A DNA stretch of 64,000 bases from Streptomyces rishiriensis (GTDB lineage: Bacteria; Actinomycetota; Actinomycetes; Streptomycetales; Streptomycetaceae), in contig NZ_BEWA01000025.1 in the NCBI RefSeq assembly GCF_003112535.1, positions 1 through 64,000 of the forward strand, written 5' to 3'. This document shows, in pieces, positions 7,755 to 16,396 of this stretch; positions within the stretch are counted from its first letter, which is position 1, and each line of letters starts with the position of its first letter. The position numbers were made by a program, and so were the translations under genes. Below the pieces are notes generated by a model that saw only the letters and a program-made list of their open reading frames with translations, made no database searches and was not told where the DNA came from.

Positions 7755-8747
7755 TCACCTTGTGTGCTGTGCACTCAAGGAGTTCAGAAGAGCGGCCGCG
7801 TGTTCGGCGTCGTCCACGCTCACGCCGAAATCCTTGCCCCTGGCCGTGCGAATGACCAGGCATTCGCCGCCGCGCAACATCACCGTGGTCCCCAGTCCGC
7901 TCAGCCGGTATCCCCAGCCGCCGACCTGAGCGGGTGTGAGGTTCTCGGTGCGGGCCGACTCGATGTCCTCGAGAGCCCAGTGGCGGCCGGGCCAGCGCAG
8001 GGGGCCGAAGGTCACGTCCAAGCCGCGTTCCGTCACACGCGCCTGAACCGAGGAGCAGCCCAGGACCAGCACGCAGGCGAGCGCGAACGGCGTGGCGGCC
8101 AGTGCGACCGGAGAGTCCGTCAGACCGGCCAGCGCCCCCACCGCAACCGCGATCGCGAGCAGTCCGGTCACGGCGGAGATCGCCTGCAGCCAGGGATTCG
8201 AGGTATGCGCGAGCCATACGACGCGCTGTCCGGCGGGCAGATCCAGTGCCGGACCGTCCTGCGGCGGAGCCTGCGCCGGTGTCTGCGCCAGTGCCCGCTG
8301 CGCGGCCAGGAAGCCGAGCGCGCCGACCGTGGCCGCAACGACGAGCGTGCCCACGACCCAGCTCGTCACCGGGCCGGCATCATGCCAGTCCGCGTGGTCG
8401 AGGTTGGCCCGCACGATCGACGTCTGCCCGCCGAGCAGCATCACGCCGCCGAACCCGAGGCCCGCTAGGGCCCATCCCGGTATCGCGCCGCTGCCGGTAC
8501 CCGCCCGGCGCAGCGCCAGCGCGACGACGGCGGTCAGCACCGCCCACACGAGCGCGGGGAAGAGTGCTGCGGCCCACAGTGGCATGGAGCCGTCAGGCCT
8601 GCCGGAGCCGGCGTTCCAGTGCGTCGCGAGCCGCTCCGGCAGTCGGCTGCTCGCAGCGGGCGGCAACGCCGCCAATAACACCAGCACACCCACGCACCAG
8701 CCGACGGTCCCCCACGCAGTCGTGCTCCTGCGTCCACGGTCGGTCAC
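7755..8747 (-). CDS. DUF1648 integral membrane protein
   Basis: A 330-residue membrane protein with several hydrophobic helices (for example VGWCVGVLVLLAALPPAASS and WVVGTLVVAATVGALGFLAA). The N-terminal ERLATHWNAGSGRPDGSMP is the DUF1648 signature. The GTG start at 8747 overlaps the stop of the GntR gene (GTGA), so the two are translationally coupled. The C-terminal 100 residues are soluble, with VMLRGGECLVIRTARGKDFG resembling a PH-like domain. GntR-DUF1648 pairs are common in Gram-positive bacteria and are thought to act in membrane or envelope responses. The exact role here is unknown. Confidence 0.85.
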   Translation of the reverse strand: MTDRGRRSTTAWGTVGWCVGVLVLLAALPPAASSRLPERLATHWNAGSGRPDGSMPLWAAALFPALVWAVLTAVVALALRRAGTGSGAIPGWALAGLGFGGVMLLGGQTSIVRANLDHADWHDAGPVTSWVVGTLVVAATVGALGFLAAQRALAQTPAQAPPQDGPALDLPAGQRVVWLAHTSNPWLQAISAVTGLLAIAVAVGALAGLTDSPVALAATPFALACVLVLGCSSVQARVTERGLDVTFGPLRWPGRHWALEDIESARTENLTPAQVGGWGYRLSGLGTTVMLRGGECLVIRTARGKDFGVSVDDAEHAAALLNSLSAQHTR

Positions 8748-9091
8748 GGAATCTCCCTGATCATCTCGATGACGTCGTTCTTGCTGTAGCCCAGGTGCGC
8801 CGCGTCGGCCACCAGATCGCGCACGCGGTCCAGCAGCGCGGAGCGCCGGTCGGCCCCGTCGGCCACCGTCACGCCCCGCCCCCGCCGGAACTCGAGCACG
8901 CCTTCGTCGCGCAGCGCCCGCAGTCCGCGCAGGACGGTGTTGACGTTCACGTCCAGCGCCCGGGACAGGTCCCGGGCCGGGGGGAGCCGGTCGCCCGGCA
9001 CGCACTCCCCTTCGGCGATGGCGCGTCGGATCGCTCCGGCGACCTGCTCGTGCAGGGGGGAGCTGCTCGCGGTATCCAGTCTCAGGAGCAT
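8744..9091 (-). CDS. GntR-family regulator (YtrA type)
   Basis: A 115-residue short GntR regulator. The winged helix spans SPLHEQVAGAIRRAIAEGE, then PPARDLSRALDVNVNTVLRG and the wing FRRGRGVTV. Only a short helical tail follows instead of a large effector domain, which is typical of the YtrA subfamily. It is the first gene of a two-gene operon with the DUF1648 membrane protein. A perfect inverted repeat begins 2 bp upstream of the ATG, so autorepression is likely. Confidence 0.88.
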   Translation of the reverse strand: MLLRLDTASSSPLHEQVAGAIRRAIAEGECVPGDRLPPARDLSRALDVNVNTVLRGLRALRDEGVLEFRRGRGVTVADGADRRSALLDRVRDLVADAAHLGYSKNDVIEMIREIP

Positions 9092-9092
9092 A

Positions 9093-9111
9093 GTGCTAAT
9101 GACGATAGCAC
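9093..9111. promoter_or_regulatory. Candidate GntR operator
   Basis: GTGCTA-N7-TAGCAC (9093-9098 and 9106-9111) is a perfect inverted repeat immediately upstream of the GntR start codon. The position suggests direct autorepression of the GntR-DUF1648 operon. Confidence 0.6.
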
Positions 9112-9577
9112 CAAGCTCTTCATGTGAGTGATCGGTTTCCGGACACTCAGCACTCGCGTGAAGCCATGGAGGGACAGGTCAGGCCGCCGGAATGCATGCC
9201 GGGCACGATCCGCGTGGAGAGTCCGCTCATCGCGCGACGGGCCGACGGGGATCGCGAGCATGCCTGGGGTGCGGGTGCAACGATGCCCCTCATATCGACG
9301 GGACGGCTCCACAGGCCGCACCGTCCCGCCGACCTTGCGCCGCGGAGGTTGCCGGGAGCTACTCAAGGAGGCCGAGCGTGGTGTCGTGGCGGCGGGGCAG
9401 GGGCTCGCCGCGTCAGCCTGCGGTGGCTCGCTCGTGGGCTGGCTGGTCGCGTTCGTCGACGGTGGGGCCGTCGAGTTGCCGTTGACGCTGGCGATCCGAA
9501 GTCCGCGCACGTACCCCGGCCGGGGCCGCCCACTATCCTGCTTCGTCACGGGGTGAGGTGACCAGGGGGAGGCGTAC
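9112..9577. other. Stretch without a recognisable gene
   Basis: Several overlapping open frames exist on both strands, as expected for this GC content. None has a convincing start, a ribosome site or a family resemblance. The last 20 bases contain the GGGGGAGG ribosome site of the kinase gene. Confidence 0.5.
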
Positions 9578-11395
9578 GTGCAGTCGTTGGAGAGCACGGA
9601 TCCGGCCACGATCGGCGGCTATCCGCTGCTGGCGCGGCTCGGCGCGGGCGGTATGGGGCAGGTCTACCTGTCGCGCACGCCGACCGGCCGCCCCCTGGCG
9701 CTGAAGACGGTCCGGCCCGACCTCACCGCCGCCCCGGACTTCGAGCGGCGCTTCGCCCGGGAGATCCGCACCAGCGACCGCGTCCGCTCCCCGTGGACCG
9801 TTTCGGTGGTGGACTTCAGCCCGCCCGGCCACCGCCCGCTGTGGCTCGCCACCGAGTACGTCCCCGCGCCCGCCCTCTCCGACTGGGTCGTTGGGCACGG
9901 TCCGCTGCCGCCCGCCGCCCTGCGCACCCTGGCCGCCGAACTCGCCGCGGCGCTGGCCGCCGTGCACGCCTGCGGGCTCACCCACCGGGACGTCAAACCG
10001 TCCAACGTCCTGCTCGGCCGCGACCGGCCCATGCTCATCGACTTCGGCATCGCCCGGGCCGCCGATGACTCCCGCCACACCAGCACCGGCGGTGTCATCG
10101 GCTCGCCCGGCTACCTCGCTCCCGAACAGGCCGCCGGGGGAGCCGTCACCGAGGCGGGCGACATCTTCTCCCTGGGCGCGGTCCTGGTGTTCGCCGCGAC
10201 CGGCACCGGTCCCTTCGAGTATCCCGGCGAGCAGCCCTCGGCCGCCTCCCTGCTCTACCGCATCGTCCACGAGCCGCCCCGCCTGGACGGCGTACCGGCC
10301 GAACTGGCCCCGCTGATCCGCGACTGCCTGGCGAAGCGGCCCGAGGACCGGCCGGACAGCGCCGAGTTGGCGGCCCGGCTGCGCCGTCCGCGGGCCGCGG
10401 ACGACCCGCGGACGGCCGCTCACGAGGGCGCACCCGCTTCGGCGGCTGACGCGTGGAAGGGCGCGCTGCCGCCCGGACTCGGCGCCGACCTCGCGGCTCG
10501 CGAGGAAGAGGTCGCACACCGATGCGCGGTACCGCAGCACGGCCAGGGGCAGGCGCCGTCGGACGCGGTGAGATCCGCCGGCGGGAGGCCGCCCGTGCCG
10601 GCGGCCGCCAGGGCGGTGTCCCTGACCCCGTCCCTCGACCACGCGACCCCCGCCTTGCCATACCCGCCGCCCCCCGACATCCCGGCCCCGTACGGCCGGC
10701 CGGCCCCGGACACCCCCACGCCGTACGGCGTGTTCACCCCTGACACCGCCCAGCCCCACGGCCCTTTCGCCCCCGGCGCCGCCGGGCCGGCCGGGTCCGG
10801 GCCGCACGGCGCCTGGGCCCTCCACAGGGAGGGGCGCGCACGCCGCCGCGTCCGCTGGACCGTCGCCGGTTCCGTTCTCGCGGTGGCCGCCCTGGTGACC
10901 GGCGTCCTGCTGTGGAACCCGTTCGACAAGGAGGCGGCCGGTGAAGGCTCCACGGCCTCCCCGGCCCCGTCGTCCTCCGCGCCCGCCCTCTCCGCCGCCT
11001 GGGCGGGCGTCTGGACCGGCACGGGACCGGGCAACCCTGACGCGGACGGCCAACAGCACCCGCGCACCGAGTCGTTCACCGTGACCCTCACCCTGCACAC
11101 CGCCGAGGTGGGCGAACTGGCCGGCAAACAGGTCAGCAACATCAAGGAGGCCGGCACCGGCCGCGAGGTCGGCTGTACGGAAGCCCTGGAACTACGGTCG
11201 GTGCGCGGCACGACAGCCACGTTCGTCGCGGCCACCAGCCACGCGACCAACCGCTCGGACACCTCGCTGCAGTGCGAGAGCGGTCACCTGTACGTGGTCC
11301 AGCTGACCGCTGCCGACACCATCAGCCTCGGTGATGAGGGCAGTCAGTCCGCCGGTGCGCCCACGGCCCTGCACCACAGCCGCGGCACGTCCTGA
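9578..11395 (+). CDS. Membrane-anchored serine/threonine protein kinase
   Basis: A 605-residue Hanks-type kinase. The P-loop LGAGGMGQVYL is at 21-31, Lys43 in LALKTV, the catalytic loop HRDVKPSN at 137-144, DFGIAR at 155-160 and SPGYLAPEQ at 176-184. A Pro-rich juxtamembrane linker (about 280-420) has repeats of the form PYG/PHG followed by D-T-P. One membrane helix, VAGSVLAVAALVTGVLLW (429-446), leads to a Ser/Pro/Ala linker and a roughly 130-residue extracytoplasmic domain I do not recognise; this contains two Cys. No PASTA repeats are present. The GTG at 9578 follows GGGGGAGG. It probably senses an external cue and phosphorylates cytoplasmic targets. Confidence 0.92.
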   Translation: MQSLESTDPATIGGYPLLARLGAGGMGQVYLSRTPTGRPLALKTVRPDLTAAPDFERRFAREIRTSDRVRSPWTVSVVDFSPPGHRPLWLATEYVPAPALSDWVVGHGPLPPAALRTLAAELAAALAAVHACGLTHRDVKPSNVLLGRDRPMLIDFGIARAADDSRHTSTGGVIGSPGYLAPEQAAGGAVTEAGDIFSLGAVLVFAATGTGPFEYPGEQPSAASLLYRIVHEPPRLDGVPAELAPLIRDCLAKRPEDRPDSAELAARLRRPRAADDPRTAAHEGAPASAADAWKGALPPGLGADLAAREEEVAHRCAVPQHGQGQAPSDAVRSAGGRPPVPAAARAVSLTPSLDHATPALPYPPPPDIPAPYGRPAPDTPTPYGVFTPDTAQPHGPFAPGAAGPAGSGPHGAWALHREGRARRRVRWTVAGSVLAVAALVTGVLLWNPFDKEAAGEGSTASPAPSSSAPALSAAWAGVWTGTGPGNPDADGQQHPRTESFTVTLTLHTAEVGELAGKQVSNIKEAGTGREVGCTEALELRSVRGTTATFVAATSHATNRSDTSLQCESGHLYVVQLTAADTISLGDEGSQSAGAPTALHHSRGTS

Positions 11396-11431
11396 GCGGC
11401 GACCGTCGGGCCGGCGCGGGAGCCACGCGAT

Positions 11432-11703
11432 CGGGTTACGACTGCGCCCTGAAGCTGGTCCGCTTCGACCATGCCGCCCGCCGCCTGGTCGCGGGTGACG
11501 GCGCGGCCGAAGTCGCGGCCGACACCGGCTATGCCGACCAGTCCCACCCGCATCGGGACGTCATGGTGTTCACCGGGGCAACCCCCGCGACCGTGGCCCG
11601 CGAGCCGTTTCTCGCCGTTGACGACATCGCATGGCCCAGCCGTGGAACAACCGCATTCTTCACCTCTTCAGGGAGCTCGGGCTCGGTCGCCGGCCGAAGG
11701 TGA
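11432..11703 (+). pseudogene. AraC-family regulator, C-terminal DNA-binding fragment
   Basis: The frame encodes the second helix-turn-helix of an AraC-type protein: ALKLVRFDHAARRLVAGDG, then AEVAADTGYADQSHPHRDV and FTGATPATVAREPFLAVDDI. The N-terminal effector domain and the first helix-turn-helix are missing, and no start or ribosome site precedes it. The frame ends at 11701-11703 after a tail unlike known members. It begins just after the kinase stop, so an ancient deletion may have joined them. Confidence 0.75.
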
Positions 11704-12154
11704 GACGGCTACCGCGCTCGAGCGGGGAAGTCGACGCCGCTGGTGGGGAATTACGTGACGTTCTACGGCGACGACTGCGGCTGCCGGAGCTGACCGACCA
11801 CGACCATGCAGAACCTGCGTGTCAGGGCTTCCAGATCGGCAGACCGACGCGCGAGTCCTGGCTCGTTCCCCTCCATGAATCTGCGAATCCGCGCGCTTCG
11901 ACTTCGCCCCCACGGATCACGACACCGAGCGGCTGCGCCTGTTGACCTTGGACGAGGCGTATGCCCTGTCAGGCGCCGCCGCCGGCCGCGGCCCTGAAGG
12001 AGCTGAAGAGCGCCCTGCGCTATCACGGTGCCGACGCCCGGCAGTTGGGGGAGTCCGGCGAACTCACCGTCGCGATCACCCTCTTGAAAGCGGCCGGCGT
12101 CTCCAGCGCCAGAGCATTCCGCCAGCGCCCGGCCGGCCGCCCGGGGCTGACGGC
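11704..12154. other. Degenerate stretch, no recognisable gene
   Basis: Short protein-like runs occur in different plus-strand frames: RFDFAPTDHDTERLRLLTLD near 11900 and LKELKSALRYHGADARQ near 12005. They look like pieces of one or more decayed genes, but I cannot assign a family and no start is visible. Confidence 0.4.
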
Positions 12155-12627
12155 CTACGAGAGACCCTGCGCACCTGACCCCAGCCGGACGGTGACGCCT
12201 TCGGGGGTCAGGGGGGTGTGCTCCGCGGAGCACTGGACGTTGACATGGACCGGGGCGCCGCAGTCAGTGTGGGTCACCTTCAGGACGGGGTCCGGGCTCT
12301 CGGGGCCGACGGCGTGGGTCTCACCCCACTGCCTGAGCGCCACCAGGACGGGCCACAGATCCCATCCTTTGCGAGTCAGGTGGTACTCGTCACGGGTGCG
12401 GCGGCCTGGTTTCCGGTAGGCGACAGCCTTCAGCACGCCGGCTGCGGTCAGCTTCCGCAGGCGGTCACTGAGAACGGCCTCCGAGAGGCCGATATGACGG
12501 TGGAAGCTGTCGAAGCGGCGCACCCCGTTGACGGCGTCGCGCAGGATCAGCAGCGTCCATTTCTCCCGACCACATCCAGCGCGCGCTGGACCGGGCAGTT
12601 CTCCGTGCTCACCTCAATCCACTCCAT
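12155..12627 (-). pseudogene. HxlR-family regulator with an N-terminal frameshift
   Basis: From the ATG at 12627 the frame reads MEWIEVSTENCPVQRALDVV and then GRN, and stops. After a one-base loss in an A run at about 12560-12563 it would continue K-W-T-L-L-I-L-R-D, the family core, and then VRRFDSFHRHIGLSEAVLSD and YRKPGRRTRDEYHLTRKG to the stop at 12155. The Cys before the first helix matches redox-sensing members such as HypR and QorR. The rest of the gene is well preserved, so either the lesion is recent or it is a sequencing error. It is divergent from the thioesterase at 12729. Confidence 0.75.
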
Positions 12628-12662
12628 CTGGACATCGTAGAGCCCCTGGCTTCGTCATTGAC

Positions 12663-12707
12663 AGTCAGATGAATGCGCAGCTAGCTTCGCTCGGGAAAGT
12701 CAGATGA
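12663..12707. promoter_or_regulatory. Candidate HxlR direct-repeat operator
   Basis: The decamer AGTCAGATGA occurs at 12663-12672 and 12698-12707, 35 bp apart in the same orientation. Both copies are in the 101-bp gap between the HxlR gene and the thioesterase. Confidence 0.45.
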
Positions 12708-12728
12708 TCAGAAGGAAGGCGCTGGGCT

Positions 12729-13220
12729 GTGGGGCGAACACGTACGTACAGCTGGGACGACCCGGCGATCCCGGCGCAGGCCGCAGCGGGCATGGCCGGT
12801 CTCGACTTTCTGCGCGAGGTGCAGGCGGGGCGACTTGCCGCGGCGCCCGTCGGCCGGACCCTCGACTTCGCCCTGGACGAGGTGGAGCACGGCAGGGCTG
12901 TCTTCTCCCTGGTGCCGGGCGAGGAGCACTACAACCCCATCGGGAGCATGCACGGCGGCGTGTTCGCCACGCTGCTCGACTCCGCGGCGGGCTGCGCTGT
13001 CCAGTCCACGCTTCCGCAGGGGATGGCGTACACCTCGCTCGATCTGACGGTGAAGTTCCTGCGGCCGGTCACCGTGGACACGGGCCGGGTGCGCGCCGTC
13101 GGCACGGTGATCAGCGGTGGTCGCCGAACCGCGCTCGCCCAGGCCCAGTTGGTCGACGCGGCGGACCGCCTGCTCGCGCACGCCACCAGTAGCTGCCTGC
13201 TCTTCCCGGTGCCCGTATGA
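12729..13220 (+). CDS. PaaI-family hotdog-fold thioesterase
   Basis: A 163-residue single-hotdog acyl-CoA thioesterase. The active-site helix motif GSMHGGVFATLLDSAAGCAV follows EEHYNPI, and LDLTVKFLRPVT forms the next strand, as in phenylacetyl-CoA and hydroxyphenylacetyl-CoA thioesterases. The GTG at 12729 has GGAAGG about 10 bp upstream. It is divergent from an HxlR gene and ends in a strong hairpin, so is probably a single-gene unit induced through that regulator. The acyl substrate is not evident. Confidence 0.88.
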   Translation: MGRTRTYSWDDPAIPAQAAAGMAGLDFLREVQAGRLAAAPVGRTLDFALDEVEHGRAVFSLVPGEEHYNPIGSMHGGVFATLLDSAAGCAVQSTLPQGMAYTSLDLTVKFLRPVTVDTGRVRAVGTVISGGRRTALAQAQLVDAADRLLAHATSSCLLFPVPV

Positions 13221-13232
13221 CGTTCTGAGACA

Positions 13233-13292
13233 GCGAGGCACCGCGACGCCGGTGACCGGTTCATGGGACACCGGCATCCCGGTGCCTCGCTT
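13233..13292. terminator. Strong two-tier hairpin terminator
   Basis: AGCGAGGCACCG (13233-13244) pairs perfectly with CGGTGCCTCGCT (13281-13292). Inside it, GCCGGTG (13249-13255) pairs with CACCGGC (13270-13276). It lies 13 bp after the thioesterase stop. Confidence 0.8.
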
Positions 13293-13558
13293 GATACGGC
13301 GTTCTGTCGAGCCTGCCCCGCTGCTGGGTTCGGGCGCCGAGGTGCTGGTGCAGCCACTGGCCCATCTCCTTCATCCTCCAGCGCCGGACGCGTGCCCGAG
13401 GCCGACCAGGCCATCCAGCAGCGACCCGGGACTGACCGGCGCCCGGTGAAGCCGACGCGCCGAGCGCCGACAGCAGCCTTCTCCCACCGCCCCTGCCTGG
13501 CCGTGGACGCCTCGTCGCCCACGCGTACGGTCGACGTGCACCCGGACGGCGCCCTTGA

Positions 13559-14119
13559 TCAGCTTCCGTCCGTCAAGGCCTCGTGCGCGGCGTCGAGGAT
13601 CTCCCCGGAGAGCGGGGAGTCCTTGGTGGCCCGGGACAGGATCAGCGCACCGAACAGGGTGCAGAGGCGGACGATGCCGTCCTGGTCGTCTGTGGCGAGG
13701 AAAGCGGCGAAGTCGGCCACCCCCTCGGCGTAGACGCGACGGGCCTCGCGCCCCCCGCCCTCGCGCGCGATGTCGGTGGCGAGGGCTGCGACCGGGCAGC
13801 CGTCCCCCGGGCCGTCGCGGTGCTCGACGGAGAGATAGGTGTCGATCAGTGCCTGCTGGGCGGCTCCGCGCTGCCCGTCGTACCGCTCGAGCCCGGCGTT
13901 GTAGCGCTGGGTGAGCTCGGCGAAGGCGTGGGCGGTGGCCTCGTCGACGAGCGCCTCCTTGGAGGCGAACTGCTTGTAGAAGGCGCCGTGGGTAAGGCCG
14001 GCCGCCTTCATCAGGTCGGCGACGCTGACCTGCGTCCCCTGCTCCCGGAACAGCCGGGATGCGGTGTCCACCACCCGCCTGCGATTTTCCACCGCCTGTG
14101 CCTGCGATACGCGACCCAT
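13559..14119 (-). CDS. TetR-family transcriptional regulator
   Basis: A 186-residue TetR protein. The helix-turn-helix is GTQVSVADLMKAAGLTHGAF followed by YKQFASKEAL. The C-terminal ligand domain (GDGCPVAALATDIAREG) resembles the electrophile/quinone-responsive NemR-like group, with a Cys at that spot. The ATG at 14119 is chosen because GGGAGG sits 5 bp upstream; a GTG two codons earlier overlaps it. It is divergent from the SDR and aldo-keto reductase genes, with a perfect palindrome between them. It probably represses both directions. Confidence 0.88.
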   Translation of the reverse strand: MGRVSQAQAVENRRRVVDTASRLFREQGTQVSVADLMKAAGLTHGAFYKQFASKEALVDEATAHAFAELTQRYNAGLERYDGQRGAAQQALIDTYLSVEHRDGPGDGCPVAALATDIAREGGGREARRVYAEGVADFAAFLATDDQDGIVRLCTLFGALILSRATKDSPLSGEILDAAHEALTDGS

Positions 14120-14167
14120 GACCACCTCCCGTTTGGATGTCGACTGGCATCTATCATAGGCCCATGT

Positions 14168-14189
14168 TTAGATTGTGCATGTAATCTAA
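14168..14189. promoter_or_regulatory. Candidate TetR operator
   Basis: TTAGATT-N8-AATCTAA (14168-14174 and 14183-14189) is a perfect inverted repeat. It is AT-rich in a GC-rich genome and centred between the TetR start (14119) and the SDR start (14235). Confidence 0.75.
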
Positions 14190-14234
14190 TTTGTTGCGGG
14201 TGGACGACACCACCCGCCAGGAGCAGGAGCAGAC

Positions 14235-14927
14235 ATGGAACTCAAGAACGCGGTCGCGGTCGTCACCGGGGCCAACCGGGGCCTCGGACGGCATCTGGCC
14301 GCCCAGCTGGTCGAGCGGGGCGCGAAGGTCTATGCGGCGGCCCGCCGCCCCGAGACGGTCGACCTGCCGGGCGTCACCCCGCTGCGCCTCGACGTGATGG
14401 ACGAGGAGTCGATACGGGAGGCCGTCCGTATCGCCTCCGATTCGACGCTGCTGATCAACAACGCGGGCATCTCCACCGGCGTGACGCTGATCGGCGGCGA
14501 CCTGGACGAGGTACGTCGCGAGATGGAGACCAACTTCTTCGGCCCGCTCGTCGCCACACGGGCCTTCGCCCCCGTCATCGAGGGCAACGGCGGCGGCGCC
14601 GTACTCAACGTCCTGTCCGCCCTGTCCTGGTTCCACCCGGCCGGCCTCGGCTCCTACGCGGCCTCCAAGGCCGCCGCCTGGGCGCTGAGCGACGCGACCC
14701 GTGAGGAGCTGGCACCGCGCGGGATCACCGTCTCGGCGCTGCACGTCGGTTACATGGACACCGACATGGCCGCCGGCGTGCCCGCCGACCAGAAGGTCGC
14801 CGCCGCCGACGTCGCCGCCCAGGCCCTGCGCGGCATCGAGACCGGCGTGCCCGAGATCCTCGCCGACGAGACCAGCCGGTACGTCAAGCAGAGCCTGTCC
14901 GCGGCACCTCAGCCGACCGCTGGCTGA
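14235..14927 (+). CDS. SDR-family oxidoreductase
   Basis: A 230-residue short-chain dehydrogenase with TGANRGLGRH at residues 11-20, LLINNAGIS, a catalytic Ser in LNVLSALSW and the YAASK pair. It lacks the long C-terminus of FabG-type enzymes and resembles the compact carbonyl reductases found beside TetR regulators. GGAGCAGGAGC precedes the ATG. The aldo-keto reductase follows at 14986, so the two form an operon controlled by the divergent TetR. The substrate is unknown. Confidence 0.9.
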   Translation: MELKNAVAVVTGANRGLGRHLAAQLVERGAKVYAAARRPETVDLPGVTPLRLDVMDEESIREAVRIASDSTLLINNAGISTGVTLIGGDLDEVRREMETNFFGPLVATRAFAPVIEGNGGGAVLNVLSALSWFHPAGLGSYAASKAAAWALSDATREELAPRGITVSALHVGYMDTDMAAGVPADQKVAAADVAAQALRGIETGVPEILADETSRYVKQSLSAAPQPTAG

Positions 14928-14985
14928 CCGCTCACCCCTCCACCCCGACGCGACCGCCTTCTCACCCTTCATGCGAGGACATCTC

Positions 14986-16041
14986 ATGCGTTACACGACC
15001 TTCGGACACCGGACCGGACTGCGCGTCTCCGAGTACGCGCTCGGCACCGCGAACTTCGGCACCGGCTGGGGAGCGGGCGCCGAGCCGGACGAGGCACGCC
15101 GGATGTTCGACCGGTTCGCCGAAGCGGGCGGCACTTTCCTGGACAGCGCGGACGGCTACCAGTTCGGCGAGTCGGAGGAACTGACCGGAAAGCTGATCTC
15201 CGCCGACCGAGAGCACTTTGTCCTGGCCACGAAGTTCTCGCTCGGCGCCTCCCCGCAGCCGGACATCTCCAGGACCGGCAACAGCCGCAAGACCATGGTC
15301 GCCTCGGTGGAAGCCAGCCTGAAGCGCCTGGGCACCGACTACATCGACCTGCTGTGGGTGCACTTCCCCGACGAGCTCACTCCGATGGAGGAGCTCCTGC
15401 GCGGACTCGATGACCTGGTGAGCGCCGGCAAGATCCACCATGCCGCGCTGTCCAACTTCCCCGCCTGGCGCGTCTCCCGCGCGGTGGCCCTCGCCGATCT
15501 GAGGAACCAGGCCCCGATCATCGGCATCCAGCATGAGTACAGCCTCGTCGAGCGCACCGCAGACCGCGAACTCCTGCCCATGGCCGAGAGCCTCGGACTC
15601 GGCGCCGCCCTGTGGTCCCCGCTCGGCGGCGGACTGCTCACCGGCAAGTACCGCAGCTCCGCCGAAGGGCGCCTGAGCGACCTGGGCATGGTCATCCACA
15701 CCGAGAGCACCGGCCAGAAGACCGATGTCGTGGACACCGTCCTGGCCATCGCCGAGGAGACCGGCGTGACGCCCGCCCAGGTGGCGGTGGCCTGGGTGCG
15801 CGAGCGCGCCGCCCGCTCCGTGGCCACGCTCGTCCCGATCATCGGCCCGCGCAACCTCTCTCAGCTCGACAGCTACCTCGGCGCCCTCAACGTCCAGCTG
15901 ACCGACGCGCAGTACACCCGCCTCACCGAGGTCAGCGCGGTGCCGCTCGGCGTGCCCCACGAGGGGATCGCCGCCTCCCTGGACCGCCTCCAGGGAGGCG
16001 CCGCCGACCGGATCACCGCCCCGGTCGTTCCGGTGGCCTGA
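14986..16041 (+). CDS. Aldo/keto reductase
   Basis: A 351-residue NADPH-dependent reductase of the AKR superfamily, TIM-barrel fold. It shows the ALGTANFG N-terminus, the Asp and Tyr in FLDSADGYQFGESE, Lys in LATKFSLG and His in LLWVHFPD, completing the D-Y-K-H tetrad. PIIGPRNLSQLDSYLGAL is the cofactor-binding segment near the C-terminus. The ATG at 14986 follows GAGGA by 6 bp; an ATG 15 bp earlier is possible. It is the second gene of the SDR-AKR operon and probably reduces aldehydes or ketones in the same response. Confidence 0.9.
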   Translation: MRYTTFGHRTGLRVSEYALGTANFGTGWGAGAEPDEARRMFDRFAEAGGTFLDSADGYQFGESEELTGKLISADREHFVLATKFSLGASPQPDISRTGNSRKTMVASVEASLKRLGTDYIDLLWVHFPDELTPMEELLRGLDDLVSAGKIHHAALSNFPAWRVSRAVALADLRNQAPIIGIQHEYSLVERTADRELLPMAESLGLGAALWSPLGGGLLTGKYRSSAEGRLSDLGMVIHTESTGQKTDVVDTVLAIAEETGVTPAQVAVAWVRERAARSVATLVPIIGPRNLSQLDSYLGALNVQLTDAQYTRLTEVSAVPLGVPHEGIAASLDRLQGGAADRITAPVVPVA

Positions 16042-16199
16042 TCGCCGGACGGGGCCGGGGACACCGTGCGCCCGCGCCACACCCGGAAAGACGACACAAA
16101 CTAGTTCGTACGGGGAGAACCGCGGACCGAACGGAGACCCTCGTCCGAACGGACGGGACACGGAACGGAGACGACGATGAGGGCCGTCCCGTCGCCGAC

Positions 16200-16310
16200 G
16201 CGTTTTCCCGTTCGACGAAGCCCTCCAGGCCATGGAGTACGTCGAGACGGGCCGAGCGAAGGGCCGGGGAAAGTCGTCGTCTCCCGACTCCATGACGGGA
16301 GCGCGAGCAC
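16200..16310 (+). pseudogene. MDR dehydrogenase C-terminal scrap
   Basis: FPFDEALQAMEYVETGRAKG followed, after a frame slip near 16262, by KVVVSRL matches the last 30 residues of quinone oxidoreductase-type MDR proteins. The rest of the gene is absent. A short MRAV-like start at 16177 may be the other end of an internally deleted gene, but this is weak. Confidence 0.55.
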
Positions 16311-16396
16311 GGCCCAGCCGGACGCCGAGGCAGCCCGGAACAACGAGAAGCCCAACCCCCACACCCCCGTCCCCTACCGCGCACCAGGACCCGGCC

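Noticed and set aside
9533..11098. 521-codon minus-strand frame opposite the kinase gene
   Set aside because: The plus strand encodes an unmistakable protein kinase with all motifs in order; the antisense frame is Gly/Arg-rich with no features.
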